Origin: Candidatus Saccharibacteria bacterium UBA5145
Lineage (GTDB): Bacteria > Patescibacteriota > Saccharimonadia > Saccharimonadales > UBA4665
DNA length: 30,159 nucleotides
Direction: 5' to 3'
Assembly: GCA_002413865.1 (NCBI GenBank)
Contig: DHXX01000004.1
Span: 38,595 to 68,753, forward strand
The notes beneath the pieces are model-generated. The model saw only the letters and a program-made list of their open reading frames with translations. It ran no database searches and had not been told where the DNA came from. Shown here one piece after another: positions 1 to 6,872 of this stretch. Both the position numbers and the translations under genes were made by a program. Position 1 is the first letter of the stretch; the number at the start of each line of letters is the position of its first letter.

Positions 1-24
1 GATCTGAGCCAGTCTAAAACAGAG

Positions 25-98
25 CTCAGATTCTTCGCCTTCGGCTCAAAATGACAAGCTGTCGTCATCCTGAACTCGTTTCAGGATCCCGCCCGCAA
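25..98. repeat. Dispersed intergenic palindromic repeats (two kinds)
   Basis: Positions 25-55 match, in the opposite orientation, a segment near 16918-16949 (a CTCAGATTCTTCGCC core with a TGAC end). Positions 67-87 form a palindrome, ATCCTGAA/TTCAGGAT, preceded by GTCGTC. Related palindromes lie at 8560-8588 and 12568-12596. Both kinds carry GTCA/TGAC at an end. They look like a genome-wide dispersed hairpin family that occupies intergenic space; no coding capacity is seen. Confidence 0.6.
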
Positions 99-151
99 CA
101 AGCAAAGACTGCAGCTCTGAGTCAAACTAAGGAGTCTTCGGAGTAGAGACG

Positions 152-553
152 CTATTTGCGGTGGAAGGCTTGGTAGTGGACGCTGGCGGCTTTATCGAAG
201 CGGTTGAGGGCTACTTGGACGGTTTGAGCGATTGCGGGCGCTTCTAAGACGCCGGCCGTGGCGTTGAACAGTAATTTGTTGATAACGGTCTCCGTCAGGG
301 CGCTGGCGTCGCTCAGGGCGCTGGGGCGGTGCTGACAGCTGGCGTAGATACTCAGCAGCAGTTTGTCGCGATTAAACGGCTGGAGGGCTTTATTGCTGCG
401 CACCAGCCAAACTAGTTCGTATTGTGCGACCTCGCGCGAACTGAAGATTGCCCCACACGTACCACACTTACGCCGCCGCCAGACCTGATTGGCCTTTTTC
501 TGCAAACGCGAGTTGATAACTTGGGTGTCTGACCGACAATGTACGCAAACCAT
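152..553 (-). CDS. nrdR: NrdR-like transcriptional repressor (zinc ribbon + ATP-cone)
   Basis: This 133-residue protein has the NrdR layout. An N-terminal zinc ribbon carries CxxC pairs (MVCVHC near residues 3-6 and CGTC near residues 31-34) around an arginine-rich strand (VWRRRKC). An ATP-cone-like region follows (VRSNKALQPFNRDKLLLSIYAS, residues ~51-72, described here in parts: the FNRDKLL motif is typical). NrdR represses ribonucleotide reductase genes in response to dATP/ATP. The usual family length is about 150 residues; here the C-terminal end is shortened and the usual VAYVRFASVYR-type segment is only recognisable as a degenerate ASVHYQAF. It stands alone and no nrd gene is in the window. 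The ATG is the first methionine and starts the zinc ribbon directly. No NrdR box pair was found upstream. The family call is fairly secure; function with the divergent C-terminus is inferred. Confidence 0.8.
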   Translation of the reverse strand: MVCVHCRSDTQVINSRLQKKANQVWRRRKCGTCGAIFSSREVAQYELVWLVRSNKALQPFNRDKLLLSIYASCQHRPSALSDASALTETVINKLLFNATAGVLEAPAIAQTVQVALNRFDKAASVHYQAFHRK

Positions 554-615
554 GACTACATATTGTCATACCGCTATTAAAAATGCTAGTGGAAAACCTG
601 GGCGGAACGGGGTAT

Positions 616-645
616 AAAAAAGCCTTGTCGATTATCGACAAGGCT
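616..645 (-). terminator. Rho-independent terminator, minus strand
   Basis: AGCCTTGTCGAT (621-632) and ATCGACAAGGCT (634-645) form a 12-bp stem with a one-base centre. A six-A run at 616-621 becomes a U-tract on minus-strand RNA. It faces a transcript coming from the right (see 646-885), because nrdR starts at 553 and is transcribed away from it. Confidence 0.8.
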
Positions 646-885
646 ATCATCTTTGATCGGGTCGCTTAAGGCGTCCAGCTAAAACTAGCTAGTGCGCAGT
701 CGGCGTATCCGATTCGTTGGTTTCGAAGCTAGTTCTTCGTAAAACAACTGAAAAGTGTCGAGGACACTGGACTTTCTAAAACTCACCAAGTACCTTTGTT
801 TAACTTGTCTATGCTACTAGATATGAATCGCAGAGTCAAGGCCCTAGGCCCTCAACTCGGGCCAGCGACAGGGGTAATTAGTAAT
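646..885 (-). ncRNA. Candidate structured non-coding RNA, minus strand
   Basis: No ORF fits this stretch, yet it ends in a strong minus-strand terminator (616-645). On the RNA, the two ends can pair: GTCGCT/AGCGAC (864-869 with 661-666) plus GGC/GCC (861-863 with 670-672). Internal hairpins include GGCCC/GGGCC (846-862 region), GTGTC/GACAC (near 755-768) and CGAAG/CTTCG (near 725-742). At about 220-240 nt the size suits a 6S-like or tmRNA-like RNA, but I could not find a tmRNA tag reading frame, a tRNA-like 3' end or SRP signature bases. The identity is therefore open. Confidence 0.4.
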
Positions 886-892
886 TTTAGAC

Positions 893-921
893 TTGCTTTT
901 CCGCCTCTGCTCAGCTATAGT
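893..921 (+). promoter_or_regulatory. Promoter of tRNA-Val
   Basis: A -35 TTGCTT (893-898), a 17-bp spacer and a -10 TATAGT (916-921) predict a start near 928, about 45 bases before the mature tRNA. Confidence 0.6.
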
Positions 922-973
922 TTTTGGGTTACCACAGACCTGTTTAGGCGATAAAAACGGCTGTTTAACCCCC

Positions 974-1050
974 GGGCTCTTAGCTCATTTGGCTAGAGCG
1001 CCGCATTGACGTTGCGGAGGTGAGAGGTTCGAATCCTCTAGAGCCCACCA
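974..1050 (+). tRNA. tRNA-Val(GAC)
   Basis: A 77-nt cloverleaf: acceptor GGGCTCT/AGAGCCC, D-arm AGCTCATTTGGCTAGAGC, anticodon stem CCGCA/TGCGG with loop TTGACGT (anticodon GAC at 1008-1010), and T-arm GAGAGGTTCGAATCCTCT. CCA is encoded at 1048-1050. It reads GUC/GUU valine codons. A promoter lies upstream and a terminator follows eight bases after the gene. Confidence 0.95.
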
Positions 1051-1057
1051 CAGAAAA

Positions 1058-1085
1058 ACACCCACTTATGAAAGTGGGTGTTTTT
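1058..1085 (+). terminator. Terminator after tRNA-Val
   Basis: ACACCCACTT (1058-1067), loop ATGA, AAGTGGGTGT (1072-1081), then a T-run. A-rich bases on the left would also allow termination of minus-strand transcripts. Confidence 0.85.
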
Positions 1086-1089
1086 CTTG

Positions 1090-1468
1090 GTTTTAGGGTC
1101 TACCCCTGTTAAGACGGCGCCTGAGAATAAACAAGTTTCTAAAAAAGGGGACGCCTGGGCCGTTTATAACCGATTTGGATCCGAAAACAGCCCTTTTTCC
1201 GGCTAGCCGGCAGAATTAGCCAGCCTGACTTAAGCCGCCAAATTTTAGACCGAAATTAAAAATGAATATTCAGCGGCCAAACCAGGCTCAAATTAAAGGT
1301 TGTTTAGTCAGTGCCTTAAACCACGTTTTGGCAGTCATTCGCAGGGTGGGGCCAGGCGAGTCATAGTATTAGCAAGCTCATATATGGCGTCAGCCAGAAT
1401 AAGTTATCCCCATGTGGGTATGTACGAAATACAGCATTTATATACTAGCCTTATAGTGCTAACCTTGC
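1090..1468. other. Gene-free stretch
   Basis: About 380 bases with no supported ORF, RNA gene or clear repeat. Two TATAGT boxes (1452-1457 and 1469-1474) near its right end may drive the short RNA that follows. Confidence 0.5.
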
Positions 1469-1480
1469 TATAGTAATCGC

Positions 1481-1557
1481 TGAGGCGAAGTTTTGACGAG
1501 ATTGTTTTCTCGAACTTAGGCGGTTGAATGACATGCGAGATCATTCAACCGCTTTTT
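1481..1557 (+). ncRNA. Candidate small RNA or attenuator ending in a terminator
   Basis: A -10-like TATAGT (1469-1474) would start transcription near 1481. The ~77-nt product folds into a bulged hairpin, AAGTT-TTGA-CGAGA / TCTCG-AACTT (1488-1517), then a terminator with a 12-bp stem, GCGGTTGAATGA / TCATTCAACCGC (1520-1531 and 1541-1552), followed by five T. It is either an independent sRNA or a terminated leader of the decayed hydrolase gene that starts eight bases later. No T-box core is present. Confidence 0.45.
1520..1557 (+). terminator. Rho-independent terminator
   Basis: The 12-bp stem described for the candidate small RNA, nine-base loop, then TTTTTGTTT. It would stop transcription just before the pseudogene start at 1565. 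Confidence 0.85.
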
Positions 1558-1564
1558 GTTTGGT

Positions 1565-2108
1565 ATGAAACCGCGGTTTATTTTCGTCCACGGGAACCCT
1601 GGCGACGCACTGGTCTTTTGCCTAGACGCCGTGGCTAAAGTCCGAATTGGCGAAATTAAGCTTCGAAACGGTTTTTGAAACGATGCCCGATTCGGTCCTG
1701 GCGCGCTCGGAATATTGGTTGCCATTTTTGAAAGAACACGTCCAGGGCCGGCGCCAACGATGTCGTCGTTGGCTGGTCGTCGGGTGCCGTCGCCACCATG
1801 CGCTATGCCGAAAATAGCCAAATTCTGGGCTCGATTCTTATTACGCCGTGCCAGACCGATTTGAACGACGAAACGGAAAACTTAGTGGCTACTACGACAC
1901 GCCTTGGCAATGGGAAAAGATCATAGCCAACCAAAACAAAATCGCTTTGGTTCGGGGCGACGATGACCCTTACATCCCGCCGGCCGAGTTTGAGTTCATC
2001 GCTAAGCAACTCAACCCAACCCGATTAGAAATTCGGCAGGTCGGGCATTTTATAGACCGCCAGAAATTTCCCGAGTTGCTGCACTATATAAAAGACAACT
2101 ACCTTTAA
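1565..2108 (+). pseudogene. RBBP9/YdeN-type serine hydrolase, frameshifted
   Basis: Pieces in all three frames join into one alpha/beta-hydrolase of about 180 residues. They run in this order: MKPRFIFVHGNPGD (from 1565), then HWSFA-stop-TPWLKSELAKLSFETVFE in the next frame, then the nucleophile elbow GANDVVVGWSSGAVATMRYAE (given here as its core VVGWSSGA, near 1760-1800), then GYYDTPWQWEKI through to the C-terminus at 2108. The last part keeps the expected acid and histidine regions (VRGDDDPYIPP and VGHFIDR). At least three frame changes and an in-frame TAG where tryptophan is expected break the gene. The wild-type family members hydrolyse esters with a Ser-Asp-His triad. It is a decaying copy with no intact translation start to end, or else the window carries sequencing errors; the number of lesions favours real decay. 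Confidence 0.8.
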
Positions 2109-2284
2109 CTTAAGTCTGGGCGACCCGGGTTAACTGGGGGGTTTAGTGTCGTTAGCGGCTGGTTCCGGTACCCGACCGGGCCTTAACTGGTGGTAGCAGG
2201 CTACTTTTCTCATCTGTAAAGATGGCGCTGCTGCAGACTTATCCACAACGATTATTATCTTGGTCAAATTTGTAGTAAACTGAA
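2109..2284. other. Intergenic, one consensus DnaA-box-like nonamer
   Basis: No gene is seen. TTATCCACA (2239-2247) matches the DnaA-box consensus but stands alone. The promoter of the thrS leader should lie between here and about 2285; I could not choose one convincing -35/-10 pair. Confidence 0.35.
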
Positions 2285-2466
2285 GGTGAGCGAAGAAGTG
2301 GTATCACTAACCATCGAGCTCCGCCGGCAAGCCTAGAACGTGCGTAACGTGCCTAAGAAAAGTGAAATGTTTCGGTGGAACAGCCTGATAGATTAGATCG
2401 CGGGCCCGAGACGCTAACCATTAAATACATTTGCGAGAGTATTTAATGGCGAGCGTCTCTTTTTAT
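2285..2466 (+). promoter_or_regulatory. T-box riboswitch (threonine) with antiterminator and terminator
   Basis: The leader of thrS can form two exclusive structures. Antiterminator: GTTTCGG (2369-2375) pairs with CCGAGAC (2406-2412) over seven base pairs (one G-U), then a seven-base bulge TGGAACA (2376-2382) and an inner helix GCC/GGC (2383-2385, 2403-2405). This is the T-box geometry; the bulge resembles the consensus UGGNACC, and UGGA would pair with a tRNA acceptor end carrying discriminator U. Terminator: GAGACGCT..CCATTAAATAC (2408-2428) with GTATTTAATGG..AGCGTCTC (2439-2459) and a T-run. The shared GAGAC makes them compete. The 5' part (2285-2360) should hold stem I; candidate threonine specifier codons ACT/ACC lie near 2308-2314, but I cannot fold stem I with confidence. 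Uncharged tRNA-Thr should allow readthrough into the operon. Confidence 0.8.
2408..2466 (+). terminator. T-box-controlled terminator before thrS
   Basis: Long hairpin with stems of 8 and 11 bp separated by a two-base internal loop on each side, followed by six T (2460-2465 region). Its 5' arm overlaps the antiterminator 3' arm, so it is regulated by the leader. Confidence 0.85.
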
Positions 2467-2491
2467 TTGAGCCTAACAATTGGAGTAACCC

Positions 2492-4336
2492 ATGACCGAC
2501 CAACCCGACCAACTTTACGCGATGCGACATTCACTGGCCCATATCATGGCGACCGCCATCGCTCGGCTCTGGCCAGAAGCGAAATTTGGCGTCGGCCCGG
2601 TGGTGGAGCACGGCTTTTACTACGATGTCGACCTCGGCGAGACCAAGGTTTCCGAAGAAGACTTTAAGAAGATCGAGGCCGAGATGCGCAAGGTGATTGG
2701 CAGCAATGTGCCGTTTGAGCGCTTCGAGAAGCCGATCGACGAAGCGATTGCCTGGGCCGTCGAGACCAAGCAGCCGTATAAAGAGGAACTCCTCAATGAC
2801 TTGAAGCGAGCCGGAACGACGGTGGCCAAGGATCTCAACGCTGCCGAGTTAGGGACGATTGCCGAGGGCGACGCCCAAGTCGAAACAGCCTCCTTTTATA
2901 AAGACGGCGATTTTGTGGACCTCTGCCGCGGCCCGCACGTTGAGGCAACCGGCAAGGTCGGCGCCTTCAAGCTGCAACGAGTCAGCGGCGCTTACTGGCG
3001 CGGTAACGACCAGAATGCTCAGATGCAACGCATCTACGGTGTGGCTTTCGCGACCAAGGATGAACTCAATCAACACTTGCAGATGCTCGAGGAAGCCAAG
3101 CGGCGCGATCACCGCAAGCTGGGCCAGGAGCTCGATCTGTTTGTCTTCTCGGATATGGTCGGCTCGGGTTTGCCGATGTTCACGCCGCGCGGTACCGTCC
3201 TTCGCGAGGAGTTGACTACCTTCTCGAATAGCTTGCGCCAGCGCTATGGCTTCGAAAAAGTCTGGACACCGCATATGACCAAAAAAGACCTCTACGAAGC
3301 CAGCGGTCACTGGGCAAAATTTGGCGACGAGCTATTCCTGGTCAAGAGCCAGGAAACCAGTGACGAGCTGGTGCTCAAGCCCATGAACTGCCCCCACCAT
3401 ACCCGTATTTATGCTTCCCAGCCGCGCAGCTACCGCGACTTGCCGATCCGTTACCTGGAAACAACGACCGATTACCGTGATGAAAAAACCGGCGAACTGG
3501 GCGGCCTGAATCGCGTCCGAGCGCTAACCCAAGACGATAGTCACGTTTTTTGCCGGTCCGACCAAATCGAGACAGAGATCAATAATTTATTGGCGGCGGC
3601 CAATGAACTCTACGCCACCGTCGATATGAAGCTCCGGGTGCGCTTGAGTTACCGTGATGACAGCGATGCCTACCTCGGCGCGCCGGAACTATGGACGAGT
3701 GCCCAAGCCCAATTGAAGAGCGCCGTGGTCGCTAACAATTTGGATTACTTCGAACAAGACGGCGAAGCCGCTTTCTATGGCCCGAAGATTGACTTTATGG
3801 CGACCGATGCGCTGGGCCGCGAACACCAGGTCGCCACCGTGCAGCTCGACTTCGTGCAGCCCGAACGCTTCGGCCTCGAGTACACCGATCAGGCCAGCGC
3901 CAAGGTGCAGCCGGTGATGATTCACTGCGCGCTGCTCGGTTCGATCGAGCGCTTCTTGTCGGTCTATATCGAACATACGGCCGGTCGTTTCCCGGTGTGG
4001 CTGGCGCCGGAGCAAGTGCGTATCATCACGCTCAACCAGGAAGACGCCACGGTGGCCTACGCCGAGCAGGTGTTGGATCAGGCTAAGGAGTTAGGTTTGC
4101 GCGTGAAGATGGATAACGCCAGCGAATCGGTCGGCAAAAAGATTCGAAACACCGAGCTAATGCGCATTCCTTACACGATAGTCGTCGGCCAAAAAGAAAT
4201 CGACAGTGGTGAGGTCGTACCCCGTATCCGTAAGGACATGACCGTCAGCGAGACCGGTAAGCCAATCGGTGTTAATGAGTTCCTAAAGACTGTCGCGAAT
4301 GAAACTAAGTCCCGAGTCCAGAAAACCACACTGTAA
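2492..4336 (+). CDS. thrS: Threonyl-tRNA synthetase, TGS-less
   Basis: Charges tRNA-Thr with threonine (class II synthetase, cytoplasm). At 614 residues it aligns with E. coli ThrRS from about residue 62 onward, so the N-terminal TGS domain is absent. The editing domain begins at once: H13 and H17 (RHSLAHIMA) and C145/H149 (DLCRGPH) are the editing-site residues. In the catalytic core, the zinc ligands C300 (MNCPHH), H351 (DDSHVF) and H478 (MIHCALLGS) are all present. The anticodon-binding domain (WLAPEQVRIITL onward) ends the protein. The start is supported by GGAG at 2482-2485 before the ATG; the frame has no TGS-like sequence upstream, and the T-box terminator ends only 26 bases earlier. 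It is the first gene of a five-gene operon under T-box control. The next gene starts three bases after its stop. Confidence 0.97.
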   Translation: MTDQPDQLYAMRHSLAHIMATAIARLWPEAKFGVGPVVEHGFYYDVDLGETKVSEEDFKKIEAEMRKVIGSNVPFERFEKPIDEAIAWAVETKQPYKEELLNDLKRAGTTVAKDLNAAELGTIAEGDAQVETASFYKDGDFVDLCRGPHVEATGKVGAFKLQRVSGAYWRGNDQNAQMQRIYGVAFATKDELNQHLQMLEEAKRRDHRKLGQELDLFVFSDMVGSGLPMFTPRGTVLREELTTFSNSLRQRYGFEKVWTPHMTKKDLYEASGHWAKFGDELFLVKSQETSDELVLKPMNCPHHTRIYASQPRSYRDLPIRYLETTTDYRDEKTGELGGLNRVRALTQDDSHVFCRSDQIETEINNLLAAANELYATVDMKLRVRLSYRDDSDAYLGAPELWTSAQAQLKSAVVANNLDYFEQDGEAAFYGPKIDFMATDALGREHQVATVQLDFVQPERFGLEYTDQASAKVQPVMIHCALLGSIERFLSVYIEHTAGRFPVWLAPEQVRIITLNQEDATVAYAEQVLDQAKELGLRVKMDNASESVGKKIRNTELMRIPYTIVVGQKEIDSGEVVPRIRKDMTVSETGKPIGVNEFLKTVANETKSRVQKTTL

Positions 4337-4339
4337 AAG

Positions 4340-4936
4340 ATGAAAAGGCCAATTATTGCCATAGACATAGACGAGGTGCTGCTGCCTCACTTTGAAGGCC
4401 TGATTGCTTGGTATAACCGGGAGTATGGTACTGATTTAACGTTGGCGCATAACCACCCAAGCGATCCGCGGCCCTGGGGGACAGATAATATCTCCGAGGC
4501 CATTAAGCGGGTCCAGCGCTACTTCCAAACCGAGAGCTTTCGGAACGAGGAGCCCTTCAGGGAAGCAATAGAGGCTCTACGAACGCTAGGCGATGATTAT
4601 GAGCTAATCGTAATCACCGCCCGCGATGAAATCATCGAACAAGCTACTCGTGATTGGCTAGCAAAACATTTTGACCAGGTTTTTAGGGAAGCTCATTTTA
4701 CGGCACACTACAGCTTGACGGGAAAGAATCGCTCGAAAGTTGATGTTGCCAAAGAGGCTGGAGCAGCTTATTTTATCGATGATAGTCTTACGACGGTCCT
4801 AGAGGTGGCCAATGCGGGCATAGAGTCAATACTGTTTGGAAGCTATCCCTGGAATCAATCGAAAGAATTGCCGGCAAATGTGACGCGTTGTCATGATTGG
4901 TTGGCGGTGCAGGAGTACTTCAATGCTCGTGGTTAA
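4340..4936 (+). CDS. HAD-family phosphatase, 5'(3')-deoxyribonucleotidase-like (copy 1)
   Basis: A 198-residue HAD-superfamily protein. Motif I is DIDEVL (residues ~8-13, nucleophile D8), motif II is the T of VITARD (~94-99), and motif IV is YFIDDS (~144-149). The cap region between motif I and II is small and helical, as in NT5C-type deoxyribonucleotidases, which remove phosphate from (deoxy)nucleoside monophosphates. Motif I here has E and V where the NT5C family often has D and V/T, and the substrate is not determined by sequence. The ATG is three bases after the thrS stop with no Shine-Dalgarno, so translation is probably coupled. It is followed by a paralogue, 33 bases downstream. Confidence 0.75.
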   Translation: MKRPIIAIDIDEVLLPHFEGLIAWYNREYGTDLTLAHNHPSDPRPWGTDNISEAIKRVQRYFQTESFRNEEPFREAIEALRTLGDDYELIVITARDEIIEQATRDWLAKHFDQVFREAHFTAHYSLTGKNRSKVDVAKEAGAAYFIDDSLTTVLEVANAGIESILFGSYPWNQSKELPANVTRCHDWLAVQEYFNARG

Positions 4937-4969
4937 GAGCAATGCTAAAACGCTAGGAGAAGTAAACTT

Positions 4970-5566
4970 ATGCCTAGAAAAATAATTGCGATTGACGCTG
5001 ACGACACCTTATTTGATGAAAATACGGCCGTTCGCCTATTTATGAACGAGAAGTACGGCTTGGACCATACGCCCGATGACTATGATATCGTGGCGCCTTA
5101 CGAGGGTTACTGGGAAAACATCTGGCAATTAGACCCCGACGAGATGGATGCCCGCTACGAGGCTTTTATCGTGTCATCGCACAAAGCCAATCTTCAGCCT
5201 TTCCCCCACGCCATCAAGGTACTACGCTATTTAAGAAAAGATTACGACTTGGTCGTCGTGACGTCGCGTGACCAGCGGACGGTGGAGGTAACGCATCGCT
5301 CGCTGGCCCAACACTATCCTGATATTTTCCAGGACGTGCACTTTGTGCCGCTATGGGGTAACGGCGAAAAGGTTACCAAGGCTATGATTTGTAACGAAAT
5401 TGGGGCGAGTTACCTGATAGACGATGGTTATGACCACTGTCGACTGGCGGCCGAAGCGGGGGTAACGGCTTTGCTGTTTGGCGATTATGGCCGGAATCGG
5501 ACTCAGAAGTTACTGCCCGGCATGATTAGGGCGGTCGATTGGACTGAAGTGAGGGAGTATTTTTGA
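4970..5566 (+). CDS. HAD-family phosphatase, 5'(3')-deoxyribonucleotidase-like (copy 2)
   Basis: A second 198-residue HAD protein, the same length as its neighbour and alike in plan: motif I DADDTLFDE (residues 9-17), motif II VVTSRDQR (~95-102), motif IV YLIDDGYDH (~146-154), and a shared ending of the form LFGxYxxN..K.LP....R..DW..V.EYF. The two are clearly tandem paralogues that have diverged. AGGAG stands eight bases before the ATG. The stop overlaps the next start as TGATG. Expected role is phosphate removal from a small nucleotide or sugar phosphate; the real substrate is unknown. Retention of two copies in a threonine-responsive operon hints at separate substrates. Confidence 0.75.
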   Translation: MPRKIIAIDADDTLFDENTAVRLFMNEKYGLDHTPDDYDIVAPYEGYWENIWQLDPDEMDARYEAFIVSSHKANLQPFPHAIKVLRYLRKDYDLVVVTSRDQRTVEVTHRSLAQHYPDIFQDVHFVPLWGNGEKVTKAMICNEIGASYLIDDGYDHCRLAAEAGVTALLFGDYGRNRTQKLLPGMIRAVDWTEVREYF

Positions 5567-5916
5567 TGCGTGAAGCTGATTATGGATTTCGCAAACGGGT
5601 TGAGGCACTGGTAGCGCAGATACCCCGGGGCAGAGTCATGACCTATGGCCAGTTGGCGGCACTGGGCGGTGACGCCCGGGCGGCCCGGATCGTCGGCGGT
5701 ATCGCTCACTTCGGCAACCCTAAGTTACCGTGGCAACGCGTCGTCAACAAGCAGGGTGGTTTGGCCGCGGGCTATCCGGGCGGTCGCTCCGGCCACCGGC
5801 AGGTCCTCGAAGCCGAAGGCTACAAAGTGACCGACGATCTGACGGTTGACGTCCTAAATCTCATTTGGTGGCCGCCCAAGCCAGCCGAACCAAAAGACGA
5901 AGAAGACGATTACTAG
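5566..5916 (+). CDS. Alkyltransferase-like protein (ATL), MGMT family
   Basis: This 116-residue protein has the wHTH DNA-binding fold of O6-alkylguanine-DNA alkyltransferases: IPRGRVMTYGQLAALGG, then the arginine-finger stretch AARIVGGIAHFGN, then the active-site region PWQRVVNKQGG. In true alkyltransferases that region is PCHRV; here the acceptor Cys is W56 and the following His is Q. Tryptophan at this place is the hallmark of ATL proteins, which bind alkylated guanine and hand it to nucleotide excision repair instead of repairing it themselves. No N-terminal alkyltransferase domain is present. The ATG at 5566 shares its A with the previous stop (TGATG); a TTG three bases earlier is possible but less likely. 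The acidic tail (PKDEEDDY) is unusual. Confidence 0.88.
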   Translation: MREADYGFRKRVEALVAQIPRGRVMTYGQLAALGGDARAARIVGGIAHFGNPKLPWQRVVNKQGGLAAGYPGGRSGHRQVLEAEGYKVTDDLTVDVLNLIWWPPKPAEPKDEEDDY

Positions 5917-5934
5917 GGGTTGAAGCAGGCAAGC

Positions 5935-6834
5935 ATGGTCGCAAAAACTAACCCAACTGCCAAACTACCGCCGCTGCTGGTTATCGTCGGCGAAACGGCC
6001 TCTGGCAAATCAGCCCTCGCGCTTGAGCTGGCCGGTAAACTAGGCGGCGAGATAATCTGTGCCGATAGCTGGACGGTGCGCCGGGAGGTCGATATCGGAA
6101 CGGCTAAGCCGTCGCTCGCCGATCGGGCGTTAGTCCCGCACCACCTGATAGACATTGTTGACCCGGCTGAAGATTTTACGGCCGCCGTGTTCAAACGGCT
6201 GGCCAACGACAAGATTAGGGAAATTGCCGACCGAGGTAAGTTGCCGATCCTCGTCGGCGGGACCGGACTGTACATCGACGGCGTTATTTATGACTATGGC
6301 TTTTTGCCCGCCGGTGATCGCTCGGCGCGGGGGGAGTTCAACGGGCTGAGCAATCTTGATCTGCTGGAGCGAATCAAACGGCTTGGTTTGGCGTTGGGCG
6401 ACGTCGATATTCGCAATAAGCGGCGCTTGATCCGTCTGATCGAGACCAACGGCGCCCGGCCGACGCGGCACGAAATGCGTGCCAGGACTGTCATAATTGG
6501 TCTAAAAATCGAGCGCGACGTCCTAAGCGAACGAATCACCCGGCGCGTCGATACGATGCTCGCCAATGGCCTGGAGGATGAGGTGGCCAGCTTGGCCGAG
6601 CGCTACGACTGGACTTGTGAGGCGCTCAAGGGCGTTGGGTACAGCCAGTGGCGCGACTACTTTATGGGCATCCAACCACTCGAGGCGACGCGGGCTAAAA
6701 TCATCAAAGCGACCCTCGATCTGGCCAAACGCCAGCGGACGTGGTTCAAGCGCAACAAAAGTATTCATTGGCTGACTACCCCAGTCGATGTTACCGCAGT
6801 CGTAGAGTTAGTTACAACAGAACTGAATAAATAA
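5935..6834 (+). CDS. miaA: tRNA dimethylallyltransferase
   Basis: MiaA transfers dimethylallyl to the N6 of A37 in tRNAs reading U-starting codons. The P-loop is GETASGKS (residues 19-26; the family norm is GPTASGKS/T), followed by ICADSWTVRREVDIGTAKP, where the usual DSxQVYRxxDIGTAKP has lost the Y and Q, and by LPILVGGTGLYIDGVI. The C-terminal helix keeps GYSQWRDYF and LAKRQRTWFKR. The length is 299 residues with the ATG at 5935, normal for the family. A TTG at 5920 would add five residues; the ATG has AGCAGG six bases upstream and fits better. It is the last gene of the thrS operon, 18 bases after the ATL gene, so tRNA charging and tRNA modification are co-transcribed. Confidence 0.93.
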   Translation: MVAKTNPTAKLPPLLVIVGETASGKSALALELAGKLGGEIICADSWTVRREVDIGTAKPSLADRALVPHHLIDIVDPAEDFTAAVFKRLANDKIREIADRGKLPILVGGTGLYIDGVIYDYGFLPAGDRSARGEFNGLSNLDLLERIKRLGLALGDVDIRNKRRLIRLIETNGARPTRHEMRARTVIIGLKIERDVLSERITRRVDTMLANGLEDEVASLAERYDWTCEALKGVGYSQWRDYFMGIQPLEATRAKIIKATLDLAKRQRTWFKRNKSIHWLTTPVDVTAVVELVTTELNK

Positions 6835-6872
6835 CATTTCACTTATATACATAAGTTGCTACAATAGAAACA
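6834..6872 (+). promoter_or_regulatory. Promoter with palindromic operator, leaderless start
   Basis: TTTCAC (6837-6842), a 17-bp spacer and TACAAT (6860-6865) place the start of transcription at about 6872, the A of the ATG. The spacer contains a perfect palindrome, ACTTAT-ATAC-ATAAGT (6841-6856), in the position of an operator. Because the gene it serves encodes a wHTH protein, autorepression is a reasonable guess. Confidence 0.6.

Noticed and set aside
646..885. tmRNA on the minus strand
   Set aside because: No tRNA-like ends, no CCA and no tag reading frame could be found; kept only as an unassigned RNA.
1481..1557. Second T-box
   Set aside because: No UGGN-type bulge and no competing antiterminator can be drawn.
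1565..1700. Recoding of stop codons (code 25 or similar)
   Set aside because: The break in the hydrolase is TAG plus frameshifts, while TGA and TAA end normal genes here (for example TGA at 5564-5566), so the standard code holds.
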